A DNA stretch of 64,000 nt from Heracleum sosnowskyi (GCA_030848705.1 CM061245.1:40986711-41050710), one strand, 5' to 3'; positions 22,507 to 34,079 are shown, counted from the first letter of the stretch. Notes: generated by a model not told the origin, from the sequence alone. Numbers and translations are program-made.

Positions 22507-25500
22507 TTACTTGATTTCTTGAATATCAGGCACTGTCCTGATATAGTCTGATAGCAATTTCTTTTCAGCTCTTTCTAGCTCTTCCACCATGATCTTCTTC
22601 ACTTCTTTCAACTCTGGATCAAATTCTCCAGTCTGATAAATTGCAGCTCTCAGAGAATAGATGGAATTCTTCCTCATCTCATTCCCTAGCTTAATATAAT
22701 AAGCTTTATCAGATTCTAAATTAAATTCAAGAACTTTTGTACCCAGTGCTGTTCTGAACTTAGCACTGTTTCTTTTCATCTCAACAATCTTCCCATGTGC
22801 ATTTCTGTATTTGGGAATATATGCACTTGATACTCCTCCTCCAAGCATCATCTTCGATCTTAGCATCTTTTCTCTGATAACTGAAGCAGCATTGTGAGTA
22901 TTTCTATTTTTGACTTTTAACAAGTACAGAACATACTCCAATTCTTGATAAGATTTGAGATTTATATCAGACTCTGCAACCTTATAAACTCTTCCATCAT
23001 TCATAAAGTACAACAAAAATTCCTTCTTCAACACCTTATGAAAGATCATTTGAACAGAGTCTAGCATATCAAGATTTTCTTGAGTAATAATACCAGATAC
23101 AGCTAGTGACGATTGATCCATTGGACTTGTATTTATCCTTCTCTCTCTGTGTGACCCTAGACCAGATTTGTCTTTTCCTTCCTTACCCAATATTGTTCTG
23201 GTTTCTGAGAAATTCACAGCTTCAAGCTTTAAATCTTCAAGAATTTTTGGTTTGCTGAATCCTGGAAGTTGTGTAGATTTCTGTACAACTTGAGCAACGT
23301 CAGAGGTTGTCATAACTTTAGTAGTATCATCAACTTGAGCAGCGTCAGAGGTTGATTTTGCTAATCTTGTTTCAACTTGAGCAATGTCAGAGGTTGATTT
23401 AAACTTCTTATTCAGGTTAGGCTCTTCAATCATTATGCCTTTACCCTTATCAGAGTTTCCAATCACAGGTCTCCTTGTATATTGTATACTCTGTTGTATA
23501 TTCTCTTTGATAGAAATACCAACTTCTTTCTTTCTAGGAGCCTTGATTTCCTTTTTCTTGTAGATTCCAGCTTCAAGATTTTTCTTGTGTTCCTCAGCAA
23601 GCATTTGCTCTTCAGCCTGGATATCTTCAATAGTAACATTCTTTCCATGCTCTTTCATGAATATTTTAGCAGCAATCTCTTCATCAGTAGATGGATTAGT
23701 TGAAACAACTAAACTCTTGAGTTTTGAAGTAGATTGGCCACCAGAGTTTATCTTGTCAGAGTTTGTTTGTCTATCAGAGTTTACTCTTGTCCTGCTTTGC
23801 CTTTGAGCAAAAATCTTTCTTTTATTTTCTTTGCTTCCCCCATCAGTAGAATCATCCCTCCGTCTCAGAGCTTGAGTGTCTTTGCATTTGTCTTTAGATA
23901 CACTCTCCCCCTTTTTGACATCATCAGAAAGTAGTACTGATGTCAGCAATTCAATGGCAGTAGAAATGGAATTCAGTTGAGTAGACATTGCATTCTGATT
24001 TTCCTCAACTTTCCCAAGCCTCTTCTTGATTTCCTCAGAATCCTTGGCTTGCTGCTTGAGCATAGCATAATAATAAGTTCTGTCAGACTTGAAAGTAAGA
24101 TCCTTCATACTGACTTCATTCCTTAGATTTGTAAGCATTTGTTGATTCTCATCAAATCTATTATTAAGAGATTTGACTTGAACAACAGTTGCCTGTAAGC
24201 TTGTAAGTACATCAGTATTTGAGATCTTCTTGACAGAATCAGATAGAAAATCTGCAGCCCTTTGTGCTGAGAAGACACAATCTGCATCAGCCCATTTGTT
24301 GTAGTACATATTCTGGAAATGCTCATTTGTCTGTCTATTGACTTCCCTTGCTTCATCACTATTGACATCATCAGCCAATGAAACTTGAATACTAGGGTGT
24401 GAATGAGAACCCTCAGCATCATTTCCAGCGTCTTCATTATTGTCTGCTTCATTTTCAGTAAGAATATTTTCAGCAGTAAACTGTGTAGCTTCATCAATTT
24501 TCTCCTCTTCTACAACTTCAGGAATATCAGAGTGAACCTGAGCAAAAACCTCTGCTTCTCTTTGAACAATCTCAACAACAAATTGTTGCAAAGCTTCAAG
24601 AATAATATTCTCAGAGTTTAGCTCATCAGCAGCCTCTTGTTCCTTTTCTATCACAGCTTCATCAAGAATTGTCTCTGTGACTTTTATCATCTGATTAACC
24701 TCCTCACCTTTGTCAAGATCACAAGAAATAATTTCAGTGTGAGTGGCCAGAGATTCTTCTATCTGATCAGTTACTTGATCAGCTTCCACACCCTCTGTAT
24801 AATGATCAGAATGTATAGAGGTGTGTGCTTCAAAATCAAAAACTCTGCTATCAGAATGAGTAGCAGCTTCCTCAACTACATCATTAGCCTTTGATGTAGG
24901 AGCTTCTAAATCCAAATCCATCATATTAGCATCAGTATTTATCCTGTCTAGATTGACAGCTTCAGTATTTGCAGCATCCTCCTGAACAAATACTTCATGA
25001 GCTTCAGTGTTTACAAACACTCTGTCCTCATTAGCATTTAGAATATCCTCCTCAACAACAATTGCAGGAGTATCTTGAGGAACAGATTCAGTCACAATCT
25101 CCTCATTCTCTGATGCAGGAGCTTCAGTGTTATCAAGATTTGCTCTATCCTCTGAGATCATAGTAGTTTCCCTTAGAACAGCTTTCTGAATTACCACTTC
25201 AGAGGTTACAGGCAATTCAGCTTCTTCCTCCTCATCAAAAAGATAAGTGGCTACAAGCTTTCTTCTTTTTCTCAGAGTCTGAGAATCCTCTATATCATCT
25301 TCACTATCAGATACTCTTGCTTCTTCAGAACGAGGTCTTTGTGCCCTTACTTTTCTTTTAAATGCTCTGGTTTTGGACTTCTTTAACCTTTGTGATGGAG
25401 ACACAGAAGGTTCAGCTTCAGAAGATGGTTTAGAAATCCTAGCTGGCTTAGAACCCATATGCTTAGTTCTACCACCTCTTGCAGGATTAACAGAATTTAA

Positions 25501-26325
25501 AGAAGGTACTTCTTGAGTTGGGGAATTGACTTGAGCATTTAAAAACTGTTGCATTGAGGCAGGTAGCAACAAGTCTCCAACAACTCCTTTCTTAATATCT
25601 TTATTTACTAGATCAGTAAATACCCTCTTATGTAATTTAAAACAAGAAACATCTGCTTCAATTACATGTACTCCTTCAACACAATAAGAAAACAAAAGCT
25701 GACAGAATCTAGAAAAATAAACAACTCCTCTATTCTCTGTCATCTTCTCCCCTAAGTTAGTCAAAACAAGTCGTGCAAAATCAAAATGATTATCATATAA
25801 TAAAGAATACCCGATTTGCAGACTGTCTGTGGGAATAACATCCCAATTTGTGCATTTCTTTCCAAATGTCCTCGTGATGCAATCGAAGAAGAAACTCCAT
25901 TCCTTGCGCAGAAACGGCCTTTTGAGTTGCCCAATCTTTGTCAATGGCCCAGAGTAACCAATCTCTCGCATCATTCGTATTAAATCCTCATCACCCATTC
26001 CAACAGTGTAGGAAGGATACTCAGGAAACCCCATTGCAGCTCGAATAGTACCAGCAGTAATAACATACTCTGTTTCTTCAAACTCAAAGATTATGGATGG
26101 GTTCCCAGTTTCACCACCATCATCATAAACCCCTGACTCCCAGAACGCCTTGATTTGTAAACCAGAAAGTTTGGCTGGTTCAACTAAAGCACGCCCAATC
26201 GTTGACTGAGCAAGAAACTTTTGAATCATATGAAATGCTTCTGGTGCGTATGCAGTGTTTAGTGGTGCGGTATAGTTGTTTGGAACGAACTCTAACCCAG
26301 ACGAAACGAAAGCTGTGGTTGCCAT
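22507..26325 (-). CDS. RE4 ORF3: large post-pol protein of unknown function (1,272 aa)
   Basis: Intact ORF in sense orientation between pol and the 3' LTR. ATG at 26325 (MATTAFVSSGLEFVP) is the first Met of the frame. Residues about 1-270 form a domain also present in RE1 ORF3 (shared pattern FLRKEWSFFFDCI, TNWDVIP, QIGYSLLYDNHFDFARL). It resembles what databases call putative plant transposon protein. Next come a basic/Ser-rich region (RLKKSKTRAFKRKVRAQR) and a long acidic section. A coiled-coil-like part (VKSLNNRFDENQQMLTNL) follows. The C-terminal 250 residues match RE3 ORF3 (YQELEYVLYLLKVKN, NSIYSLRAAIYQ). There is no signal peptide or hydrophobic membrane span, so the usual label env-like is not supported. 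Function is unknown, and a structural or trafficking role is only a guess. Expression would need a spliced or subgenomic RNA. Confidence 0.8.
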   Translation of the reverse strand: MATTAFVSSGLEFVPNNYTAPLNTAYAPEAFHMIQKFLAQSTIGRALVEPAKLSGLQIKAFWESGVYDDGGETGNPSIIFEFEETEYVITAGTIRAAMGFPEYPSYTVGMGDEDLIRMMREIGYSGPLTKIGQLKRPFLRKEWSFFFDCITRTFGKKCTNWDVIPTDSLQIGYSLLYDNHFDFARLVLTNLGEKMTENRGVVYFSRFCQLLFSYCVEGVHVIEADVSCFKLHKRVFTDLVNKDIKKGVVGDLLLPASMQQFLNAQVNSPTQEVPSLNSVNPARGGRTKHMGSKPARISKPSSEAEPSVSPSQRLKKSKTRAFKRKVRAQRPRSEEARVSDSEDDIEDSQTLRKRRKLVATYLFDEEEEAELPVTSEVVIQKAVLRETTMISEDRANLDNTEAPASENEEIVTESVPQDTPAIVVEEDILNANEDRVFVNTEAHEVFVQEDAANTEAVNLDRINTDANMMDLDLEAPTSKANDVVEEAATHSDSRVFDFEAHTSIHSDHYTEGVEADQVTDQIEESLATHTEIISCDLDKGEEVNQMIKVTETILDEAVIEKEQEAADELNSENIILEALQQFVVEIVQREAEVFAQVHSDIPEVVEEEKIDEATQFTAENILTENEADNNEDAGNDAEGSHSHPSIQVSLADDVNSDEAREVNRQTNEHFQNMYYNKWADADCVFSAQRAADFLSDSVKKISNTDVLTSLQATVVQVKSLNNRFDENQQMLTNLRNEVSMKDLTFKSDRTYYYAMLKQQAKDSEEIKKRLGKVEENQNAMSTQLNSISTAIELLTSVLLSDDVKKGESVSKDKCKDTQALRRRDDSTDGGSKENKRKIFAQRQSRTRVNSDRQTNSDKINSGGQSTSKLKSLVVSTNPSTDEEIAAKIFMKEHGKNVTIEDIQAEEQMLAEEHKKNLEAGIYKKKEIKAPRKKEVGISIKENIQQSIQYTRRPVIGNSDKGKGIMIEEPNLNKKFKSTSDIAQVETRLAKSTSDAAQVDDTTKVMTTSDVAQVVQKSTQLPGFSKPKILEDLKLEAVNFSETRTILGKEGKDKSGLGSHRERRINTSPMDQSSLAVSGIITQENLDMLDSVQMIFHKVLKKEFLLYFMNDGRVYKVAESDINLKSYQELEYVLYLLKVKNRNTHNAASVIREKMLRSKMMLGGGVSSAYIPKYRNAHGKIVEMKRNSAKFRTALGTKVLEFNLESDKAYYIKLGNEMRKNSIYSLRAAIYQTGEFDPELKEVKKIMVEELERAEKKLLSDYIRTVPDIQEIK

Positions 26326-27778
26326 TAGAAGATTTTGAAGAAAGAACAAGTAATTGATGCGAAAGCTTAACAGAGTTTATGTGTAGAAAGGTGTTTGTGA
26401 CTATGTGTGTGTGATAATAGATGTGTATGAGTAAGATGTGAAAAGTTTAACTGAAGATGTGTGTATTGTATTTAAAAAAAAATTATTAAAAACTGAAGAG
26501 TTTTTAATCATTAATACACAACTGTCTTACTCCTGTAATCATGTGAATGGGACACGTGTCACACATGCAGTTACTGACAGCAAATAATTGGCAGTTTCCA
26601 ATACGCATGCGCAGTAAAAACAGCAATAATTACCGCCTGTTACACTTTTCTATGCAATTAACCTCTCTCCTCTGTTTAAAACATTCTTGAACAACTTTCC
26701 AATCATACTCTTTTTAAATTTTCAAAACAAATGTCTAATCTCAAAATTATAAAATGTCTGAAACAAAGAAATTATTTTAACCATCAGAGATTAAAACAAA
26801 GTTACCTCGGCATATGTCACACAATACATCAGTGTTTACCATTTATCCTTCTTTGTCAATAAACTCTTTTCTCAATCTGTACAGGTGTGAAAATATGTGT
26901 GTGCAATAGCAGAGTTTACCGAAATCAATATTTAGATCATCTCAAAGTGCATAAAATCCACAAACTAAAGCAGTAAAAACTGGTTGCCTAAACTCTCATG
27001 TATAACATAAAATCTGATTTTATATCTAAACTCTGTATACTGATATCCTTTCATTTGGATATATCTTTTATTTTTCACCCCCTTTCTTTATATATTTTTT
27101 TATTTTTATTTTATTTATTTATTTTTTTATTTTTCCAGTAATCAGTGGTTGGCACTAGTCACCAAAAATCAAAGATTTCAGCCCTTATTTCATACAATAA
27201 GTTCCTGGATCTTCCTAGGCACAACATGATCTCAAAGGAATTTGTGCTCTGTTTGGCATCTTTTGATTTGAGGGTGAATTATTTGCAATTAAGAATCAGA
27301 GTTTAGACTTTTCATCAGTAAATATAATTAACTTATGAGAGAAAATGCAAACAGCTAATACAGACTCAGTGTATAGGATCAATAAACTAAGAGATGCTAT
27401 AAATATAGAGACAGTATCATGCTGTGTTAACTTACTGCACATATTTGAGATCAGAATTTATACAACTCTTAAGGATTCACAATTACTTACTGAGAATTAT
27501 GCTTCATACAAATTTCTTCATCGGTCCATATGTTTCAAACAAAATTACAATCAGAGTATAGCATTAAACTGTAACAATCAGAGTATGACCAACATTTTAT
27601 GACTAACAGAGTTTAGCATCAGAGTATGACTGACACTTCACAGAGTTTACTGACAGAATTTAACTGTCAGAGTTTACCATCAGAGTGTAACATGCTGGTG
27701 CACATAACAGTTAACACATGTAAGAAATCATGAACATAAAAAGCAAACATGTATAGTTTTTGAGTCTAACCCGTATCT
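26326..27778 (-). other. RE4 pol-ORF3 spacer
   Basis: About 1.45 kb without a credible gene. It includes a T-rich low-complexity tract (27100-27140) and many copies of CAGAGTTT or CAGAGTRT, most densely at 27545-27690 (sense strand AAACTCTG). RE1 has a spacer of similar length (1.39 kb) in the same place. A promoter or splice acceptor for ORF3 could lie here, but none is identifiable. Confidence 0.6.
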
Positions 27779-30700
27779 CTAGTCAGAACCAGAGATCATT
27801 CCAAGTTCATTTACCAATCTTGTAAAAGTAGCTTCACTCAAAGGTTTGGTGAAGATATCTGCAAGTTGTTGGTCTGTAGACACAAAATGAAGCTCAATGT
27901 TCCCTTCTTCCACATGTTCTCTGATAAAATGATACCTTATGCTGATGTGCTTGGTCATGGAGTGCTGTACTGGATTACCTGTCATAGCAATAGCACTTTG
28001 GTTATCACAGAAAATAGGTATTTTAGAGTACCTTAACCCATAATCCAGCAATTGATTCTTCATCCATAAAATCTGTGCACAACAGCTACCAGCTGCTATA
28101 TACTCTGCTTCTGCTGTGGATGTAGAAATTGATTTCTGTTTCTTACTGTACCAAGAAACCAATCTGTCACCTAAAAATTGACAGCTTCCACTTGTACTTT
28201 TTCTGTCTATCTTACAGCCTGCAAAATCTGCATCAGAGTAACCAATTAGCTTAAACTCTGATTCTCTAGGATACCACAAACCCAAGGTTATGGTTCCTTT
28301 GAGATATTTGAAAATCCTTTTTACAGCTGTTAGATGAGGCTCTCTGGGATCTGCTTGAAATCTTGCACAAAGACATGTTGCAAACATGATATCAGGTCTA
28401 CTTGCAGTAAGATACAGTAAAGACCCTATCATTCCTCTGTAATTAGTCATATCTACTGAGGCTCCTGTGTCTTTGTCTAGCTTTGTTGCTGTAGCCATGG
28501 GAGTTGTAGCAGATGAACTATCAAGCATACCAAATTTCTTTAGAAGATTTCTGGTATACTTTGCTTGATTGATAAAAATCCCATCATCTGTTTGCTTGAC
28601 CTGTAAGCCTAGAAAATAACTAAGCTCTCCCATCATGCTCATTTGATACCTGGATTGCATAAGCTTTGCAAACTTCTTACAGAGTTTGTCATTAGTAGAT
28701 CCAAAAATAATATCATCTACATAAATTTGAACTAAAAGCAAATCATCACCAGAATTGAAATAAAACAAAGTTTTATCAATTTTACCTCTTGTGAACCCAC
28801 TTTCTAAAAGAAATTGAGCAAGAGTTTAATACCATGCTCTTGGTGCTTGCTTAAGTCCATATAATGCCTTGTCAAGCCTGTAGACATAATCTGGATGCTT
28901 GGAATCTACAAATCCTGGTGGTTGTTCAACAAATACTTCTTCTTCAAGCTTCCCATTGAGAAAAGAACTTTTTACATCCATCTGAAAGACTTTAAACTTC
29001 TTGTGTGCAGCATAGGCCAGAAAAATCCTTATGGCCTCCAATCTTGCAACTGGAGCAAAGGTTTCATCATAGTCAATTCCTTCCTGTTGTGAATAACCTT
29101 TAGCCACAAGTCTAGCCTTGTTTCTTGTAATCACACCATCACTGTCAGTCTTGTTTCTGAAAACCCACTTTGTACCTACAATTGATCTATTCTTTGGTCT
29201 AGGTACAAGTGTCCAAACTTCATTTCTTTCAAATTCATTTAACTCTTCTTGCATTGCTGTTATCCAGTTTGCATCTTGAAGAGCTTCCTTCACTTTCTTT
29301 GGTTCTGTTTGAGACAAGAAAGCATGATACAGACACTCATTATTTGTTGCACTTCTAGTTCTTACACTAGCATCAGGATCTCCAATTATGAGATCAGGTG
29401 TGTGTGCCTGTGTCCACTTTCTTGCTGTTGGTAAGTGGTTTCTTGCATCATTATTGGATCCTCCCCCTTGATCCATGCTCTCCTGATTCATATGTTGATT
29501 TTCTGCATTATCTGAGGCTCCCCCTGAATTGGATGGTTCAGAGTTTGAACTGTCAGAGTTTGAATCAGTTTCCTCAACTGACTCACTTGCTGTGTCTTGT
29601 TGAGCTTCTTCACGCTCCCCCTCAACTGGTTCTCTATTTTGTTCAATTTGAGAATTTCCAGTTTCTCCAGTATTTACCAGTAGAGGTTCAGAGTATGCTT
29701 CGTCAGAGTTTTTCAGAACCGCTTTATCAGAGTTTGTCGGTACTGCTTCATCAGAGTTTACATCATCAGAGAATAAACCTTCATTTTCAAAACGCAGTTG
29801 ATCATATCCATTTAAGTCATCGAGTCCAGTTATTTTCTTATCATCAAATGACACATGTATGGATTCCATGATCACTTTAGTTCTCAGATTGTAGACTCTG
29901 AATGCTTTTGTTGACAATGGATAGCCAACAAAGATTCCTTCATCAGCTTTTAACTCGAACTTGGTCAACTGTTCAGGATGAGTCTTCAACACAAAGCATT
30001 TGCATCCAAATATATGAAAATATTTCAAATTTGGCTTCTTATTTTTCACCATCTCATATGGTGTTTTCCCATGCTTGTTGATCAATGTTGCATTTTGAGT
30101 AAAACAAGCAGTTTGAACAGCTTCTGCCCAGAAGTATGTTGGTAATTTTGCTTCATCAAGCATAGTTCTGGCTACTTCAATTAAAGTTCTGTTCTTCCTT
30201 TCAACTACACCATTTTGCTGTGGAGTTCCAGGTGCAGAAAACTCTTGTTTCACTCCTCTTTCCTTGCAGAAAGCTTCCATGATTGAGTTTCTGAATTCAG
30301 TTCCATTATCACTCCTTATAATTTTGACTTTGTGCTGTGATCCTTTGTCCAGTAGATTTACATGATCCATCAGAGTTTGAGCAGTTTCATCCTTCTTTGA
30401 CAAGAAATACACCCATGTATATCTAGTATATTCATCAACAATTACTAGAGCATATTTCTTTCTGCCCATGGACATCACATTCACTGGTCCAAAGAGATCA
30501 ACATGTAGAAGATGATAAGGTTCCACTACTGAAGATTCAGATTTGCTCTTGAAAGATGACTTCCTTTGCTTGGCTTTTTGACAAGAATCACATAAGCCAT
30601 CTAGACTGAGTATTGATTTTGGAAGTCCCCTTACAAGATCCTTTCTTATAAGTTCATTTATGTTGTTCAAATTGAGATGAGAGAGCTTCTTATGCCAATT

Positions 30701-31117
30701 CCAACTCTCTTCATTTGACATTTTAGCAGTCAGACACACTGTTTTTCCATCAGAGTTTGTTACCAAACTTGCTTCATAAATGTTGTTGCACCTGTGTCCA
30801 ACTAGAACAACTTTTCCAGTAGATTTACTGATAACTTCACAGTATTCAGTATGAAAATCTACATGGTTTCCTCTGTCACAGATTTGACTCACAGATAGCA
30901 GATTATGCTTGAGTCCTGAGACTAGAGCTACATTTGTAATGATGACACTTCCAAGATTGATATTGCCATATCCCAGAGTGTGTCCTATGTTGCCATCTCC
31001 ATAGGAAACCTTTGGGCCAGCCTTCTCCTTAAAGTCTGATAGCAGGGCTTTATTTCCAGTCATATGTCCTGAGCATCCACTGTCCAAGATAAGTGTGCTC
31101 TCTATTATACCCTGCAA
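27779..31117 (-). CDS. RE4 pol polyprotein (protease-integrase-RT-RNase H), one internal stop
   Basis: Copia pol. Protease active-site motif LILDSGCSGHMTG lies at the start. GAG-pre-integrase follows (WNWHKKLSHLNLNNI and the CDSC pair). Integrase has catalytic Asp in LHVDLFGPV and IRSDNGTEF and Glu in QQNGVVERKNRT. RT has FQMDVKSSFLNGKLEEEV, ALYGLKQAPRAWY and YVDDIIFGST. RNase H has YSDADFAGCKIDRKSTSG, STAEAEYIAAGS and the HISIRYHFIRE tail. A TAA at 28826-28828, right after the AWY motif, splits the frame; both halves share one frame. The frame opens just after a TGA and is offset from gag, so gag and pol are not fused. The 31117 start is a frame boundary, not an ATG. Ends in a normal stop at 27779. 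Confidence 0.9.
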
Positions 31118-31130
31118 TCACAAACAAATA

Positions 31131-33467
31131 CTAAGTGTTAGTTTTAAGGACCCAGACTTGCTTGGATCCTTTGTCTTTCTTAACAGTGTTAGTTTTTGCA
31201 GCGGAATTACTATCAACAGAGTTTAAACTAACATTGTCAAACTTTACACTTGCAGAGTTTGCTCTAACCCACTTCAGATTGGGTTTTAGCTCATAATAGT
31301 TGTGATAAATAGCATGATAACTCCTGCAAGTATAAATGGAATGCCAAGTGCTCCCACAGTGTGTGCATAAAGTCTGTGGTCTAACCCTAACATAATCATT
31401 CTTTACTCCTGAAGTAGAAGATAAAGAATTGATATTTTTATTCTTTGTGCAGTAATTAGCAAGATGATTAGAACTACCACAATTATAACATGTTTTCCTT
31501 GGAGCAGCACCAGTAGGCAAATGATTATTTCTATTATTTATGCCTATATTTCCATTCCTATTCTTCTTGGACCCTTTTGGTTTCATGGCAGATTTTACCT
31601 CTTTCAACTTATGATTGAACTGTTTTCCTGTCATCAAGCCAACATTAACCTGTTTTTCACAAGTTTTTACTGGTTTTCTAACAGCTTCTACTTCCATAAG
31701 ATTTTCTGTTATAATATTTTCCTGTTTTTCACAGGCTTCATCTGATTCCATATCAGCTTCCCTTATTACAACAGATTTTAACTTATTGGATTCAGGAACA
31801 AATGTTACAGGAGTTGAATATGAACTTGTGAATGCTCTAAACTTGATTTTGTCCTGAAATCTAAGTTCATCTTCCTCACTGTACCCTAAGCCTACAGAAT
31901 CTGTCTGAAACACTTGATGTGTATCTCTACCAGAATTAGTCCAAGTTTTAATTATTTTTCTTTCCTTCTCTAAATCAGATTCTAGTTGCCTATACCTTTT
32001 AAGCAACTCCTGTTCAACATAAACAACATCATCTCTTTCTTTTTGAATCTGCTTCATATTCTCAAGTTCTCTTTCAAGAAACTTGCTTCTTTCTTTAAGA
32101 CTAAGATTCTCAGATTTAATCCTCTCATTCTCTAAAGTCTGATCCCTATAACTAACATGTATGTTCTTAAGATAAATTCTTAATTCAGAAATATTATCAG
32201 TATCATAAGCATAAGTAGTTAGGGGTACCTTATTTTCTGATGATTCAGTCTCATCTTTGACAGTTGCCATAAGAGCATAATTTACTCCATCATCAGAATC
32301 TGAAGTATCTGCCCAGTCTTTGCCTTTAGAGATGAGTGCTTTCTCAGTTTTGCCTTTCTTGCACTCTGGAGCATAGTGACCCATCTCCTTACACTTGTAG
32401 CACTGGATTTCAGATTTATCCTTCTTGCCAGACTTGGTCTCCCTTCCATCAGACTTTCTGAAACTTCTCCTTTCAGAGTTTGAATCTTTCCTTGAGAATC
32501 TCTTTCCCTTCTTGAAGTTCTTGAATCCCATCTTCTTGAAGGTCTTCACCATCAATGCAGCCATTTGCATCATCTGTTCTTCATCATCATCAGAGTCAGA
32601 AGCTTCATCAGAGTTTGAGTCATCATCAGAGTTTGATGACTCACTTTCAGATTTAATAACTAAAGCCTTTCCCTTGGCTTTCTTCCTTGATGATTCCTTC
32701 TTAATGGGCTTCTCCTCGACTTTGAGAGCAATAGATTTTGTCTTCTTGCTGGATCTCCTGTTTCTTTGTTCTATCTCAAGTTCATGAGTCTTTAACAATC
32801 CATAGATCTCATCAAGATCTGTATCAGCAAGATCATAATTATCTCTGATTGTTGTTGCCTTCAAATCCCATCTTTCAGGTAGGGATAAGAGAAACTTGAG
32901 ATTTGACTCTTCAAGGTCATATTCTTTGTCAACCAGAGACAGATCATTCAATAATTTGCAAAACCTGTCATAAGTCTCAGTCAAGGTTTCATTAGATCTT
33001 GAATCAAAGTGCTCATACTCCTGTGTGAGTATTGTCTTCCTGTTTTTCTTTATAGCAGTGGTTCCTTGACACCTGACTTCCAAAGCATCCCAGATTTCTT
33101 TTGCAGTTTTGTAACCAATCACTCTGTTAGACATAACATTATCTAAAGCACTGTGGAGAAGATGTCTAACCTTTGCATCCTTTGCAATTGATGAGATGTC
33201 CTCAGGAGTCATATCTTTCTTTTCCTTTGGAACAGTCTTTTGTTCTTAACCATCAACAACAGGGGCTAGTTTAGTTGGATTATGAGGACCATCATAAATT
33301 CTGTCAAGATATTCTGGATCTGTAGCCTCCAGAAACATGGTCATCTTCACCTTCCAAATTGGATACTCTACAGGCCTGAGAATTGGAACCCTGATTGTTT
33401 CATATCGACTCACAGAATTAGGCTTAACCTGTTCAGCCTTGGGAGCAGTTTGATTTTCTTCAGACAT
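31131..33467 (-). CDS. RE4 gag (nucleocapsid/capsid), one internal stop
   Basis: Starts at ATG 33467 (MSEENQTAPKAEQ), about 50 bases after the PBS. The capsid-type retrotransposon gag region shows EIWDALEVRCQG, TLTETYDRFCKLLNDL and LLSLPERWDLKATTIRD. A Lys/Ser-rich linker follows, then three CX2CX4HX4C zinc knuckles: CYKCKEMGHYAPEC (about residue 356), CYNCGSSNHLANYC (about 660) and CTHCGSTWHSIYTC (about 700). Three knuckles is more than the one typical of copia gags. An in-frame TAA at 33246-33248 (after VVDG) interrupts the protein. About 779 codons in all, ending with GSKQVWVLKTNT. The gag stop is followed at once by the gag-pol junction motif TGTGATTGCAGGG. Confidence 0.88.
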
Positions 33468-33516
33468 GATTATTACTGTGTTTGAATCGTAAAACTGTAT
33501 ATATTAAACAGCTTTG

Positions 33517-33528
33517 GCTCTGATACCA
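33517..33528 (-). promoter_or_regulatory. RE4 primer-binding site (initiator tRNA-Met)
   Basis: Minus strand TGGTATCAGAGC, two bases from the 5' LTR: complementary to the 3' end of plant initiator tRNA-Met. Confidence 0.93.
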
Positions 33529-33530
33529 AT

Positions 33531-34074
33531 TGTTAGGCCGAATACACAATATATAATCAAGTATGTATGAGAATAACAATCAAGAACACAAGTTTGTAAA
33601 TCAACAAACTGAATTATATTAAATAATTCTCTCTTAGTGATGTTAATGAATCACAAAGAGCTTCTAGATTACAAGAATAATATATTCAATGATCGCATCC
33701 CTTCTAGGGATAACCTATCTGTGTTTATATAGTACACAGTTACACAATCCTTATCTAATTGATATTCCTACAAATTAGCTATACAATTTATATCAATTAA
33801 GGATTGCTTCTTATCTTCTATTCTGTTTCCTTAGCTGTATCAATATATTCTGCTTCTTTCCATCTTCAGAATATATTGCTTCTAGAATCTTCAATTCAGC
33901 ACCGACAGCTAATTCAACTATCACCCTGTCAGACTTTAAATAAACTCTGACCGACTTCCTTTAAACTCTTCACCCTGTCAGACTTTAAATAAACTCTGAC
34001 CGGCTTCTGATAAACTCTGGTCAGTACCTGTTGCTTAAACACTGATAAACAAACGTCAGCAATTATATCTAACA
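33531..34074 (-). repeat. RE4 LTR (5' LTR, right)
   Basis: 544 bp, with one visible difference from 21798-22341. Flanked on the right by TSD ATAAC. Confidence 0.95.
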
Positions 34075-34079
34075 ATAAC

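Larger units (their letters stand above)
21798..34074 (-). mobile_element. RE4: young Ty1/copia retrotransposon with ORF3 (12.3 kb)
   Basis: LTRs 21798-22341 and 33531-34074 are both 544 bp, and I find a single difference. TSD ATAAC (21793-21797, 34075-34079) is perfect. Order on the minus strand: PBS, gag, pol, spacer of about 1.45 kb, ORF3, PPT. Apart from one in-frame stop in gag and one in pol, every domain is readable, and ORF3 (1,272 codons) is intact. This is the most recent insertion of the nest, located in the RE2 pol region between RT and RNase H. Confidence 0.95.

Noticed and set aside
22507..26325. Envelope gene
   Set aside because: No signal peptide or membrane span seen in RE4 ORF3 or in its relatives.
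29398..29871. 157-codon plus-strand ORF
   Set aside because: Antisense of the RE4 integrase-RT linker; no domain.
32425..32787. 120-codon plus-strand ORF
   Set aside because: Antisense of the Lys/Ser-rich part of RE4 gag.
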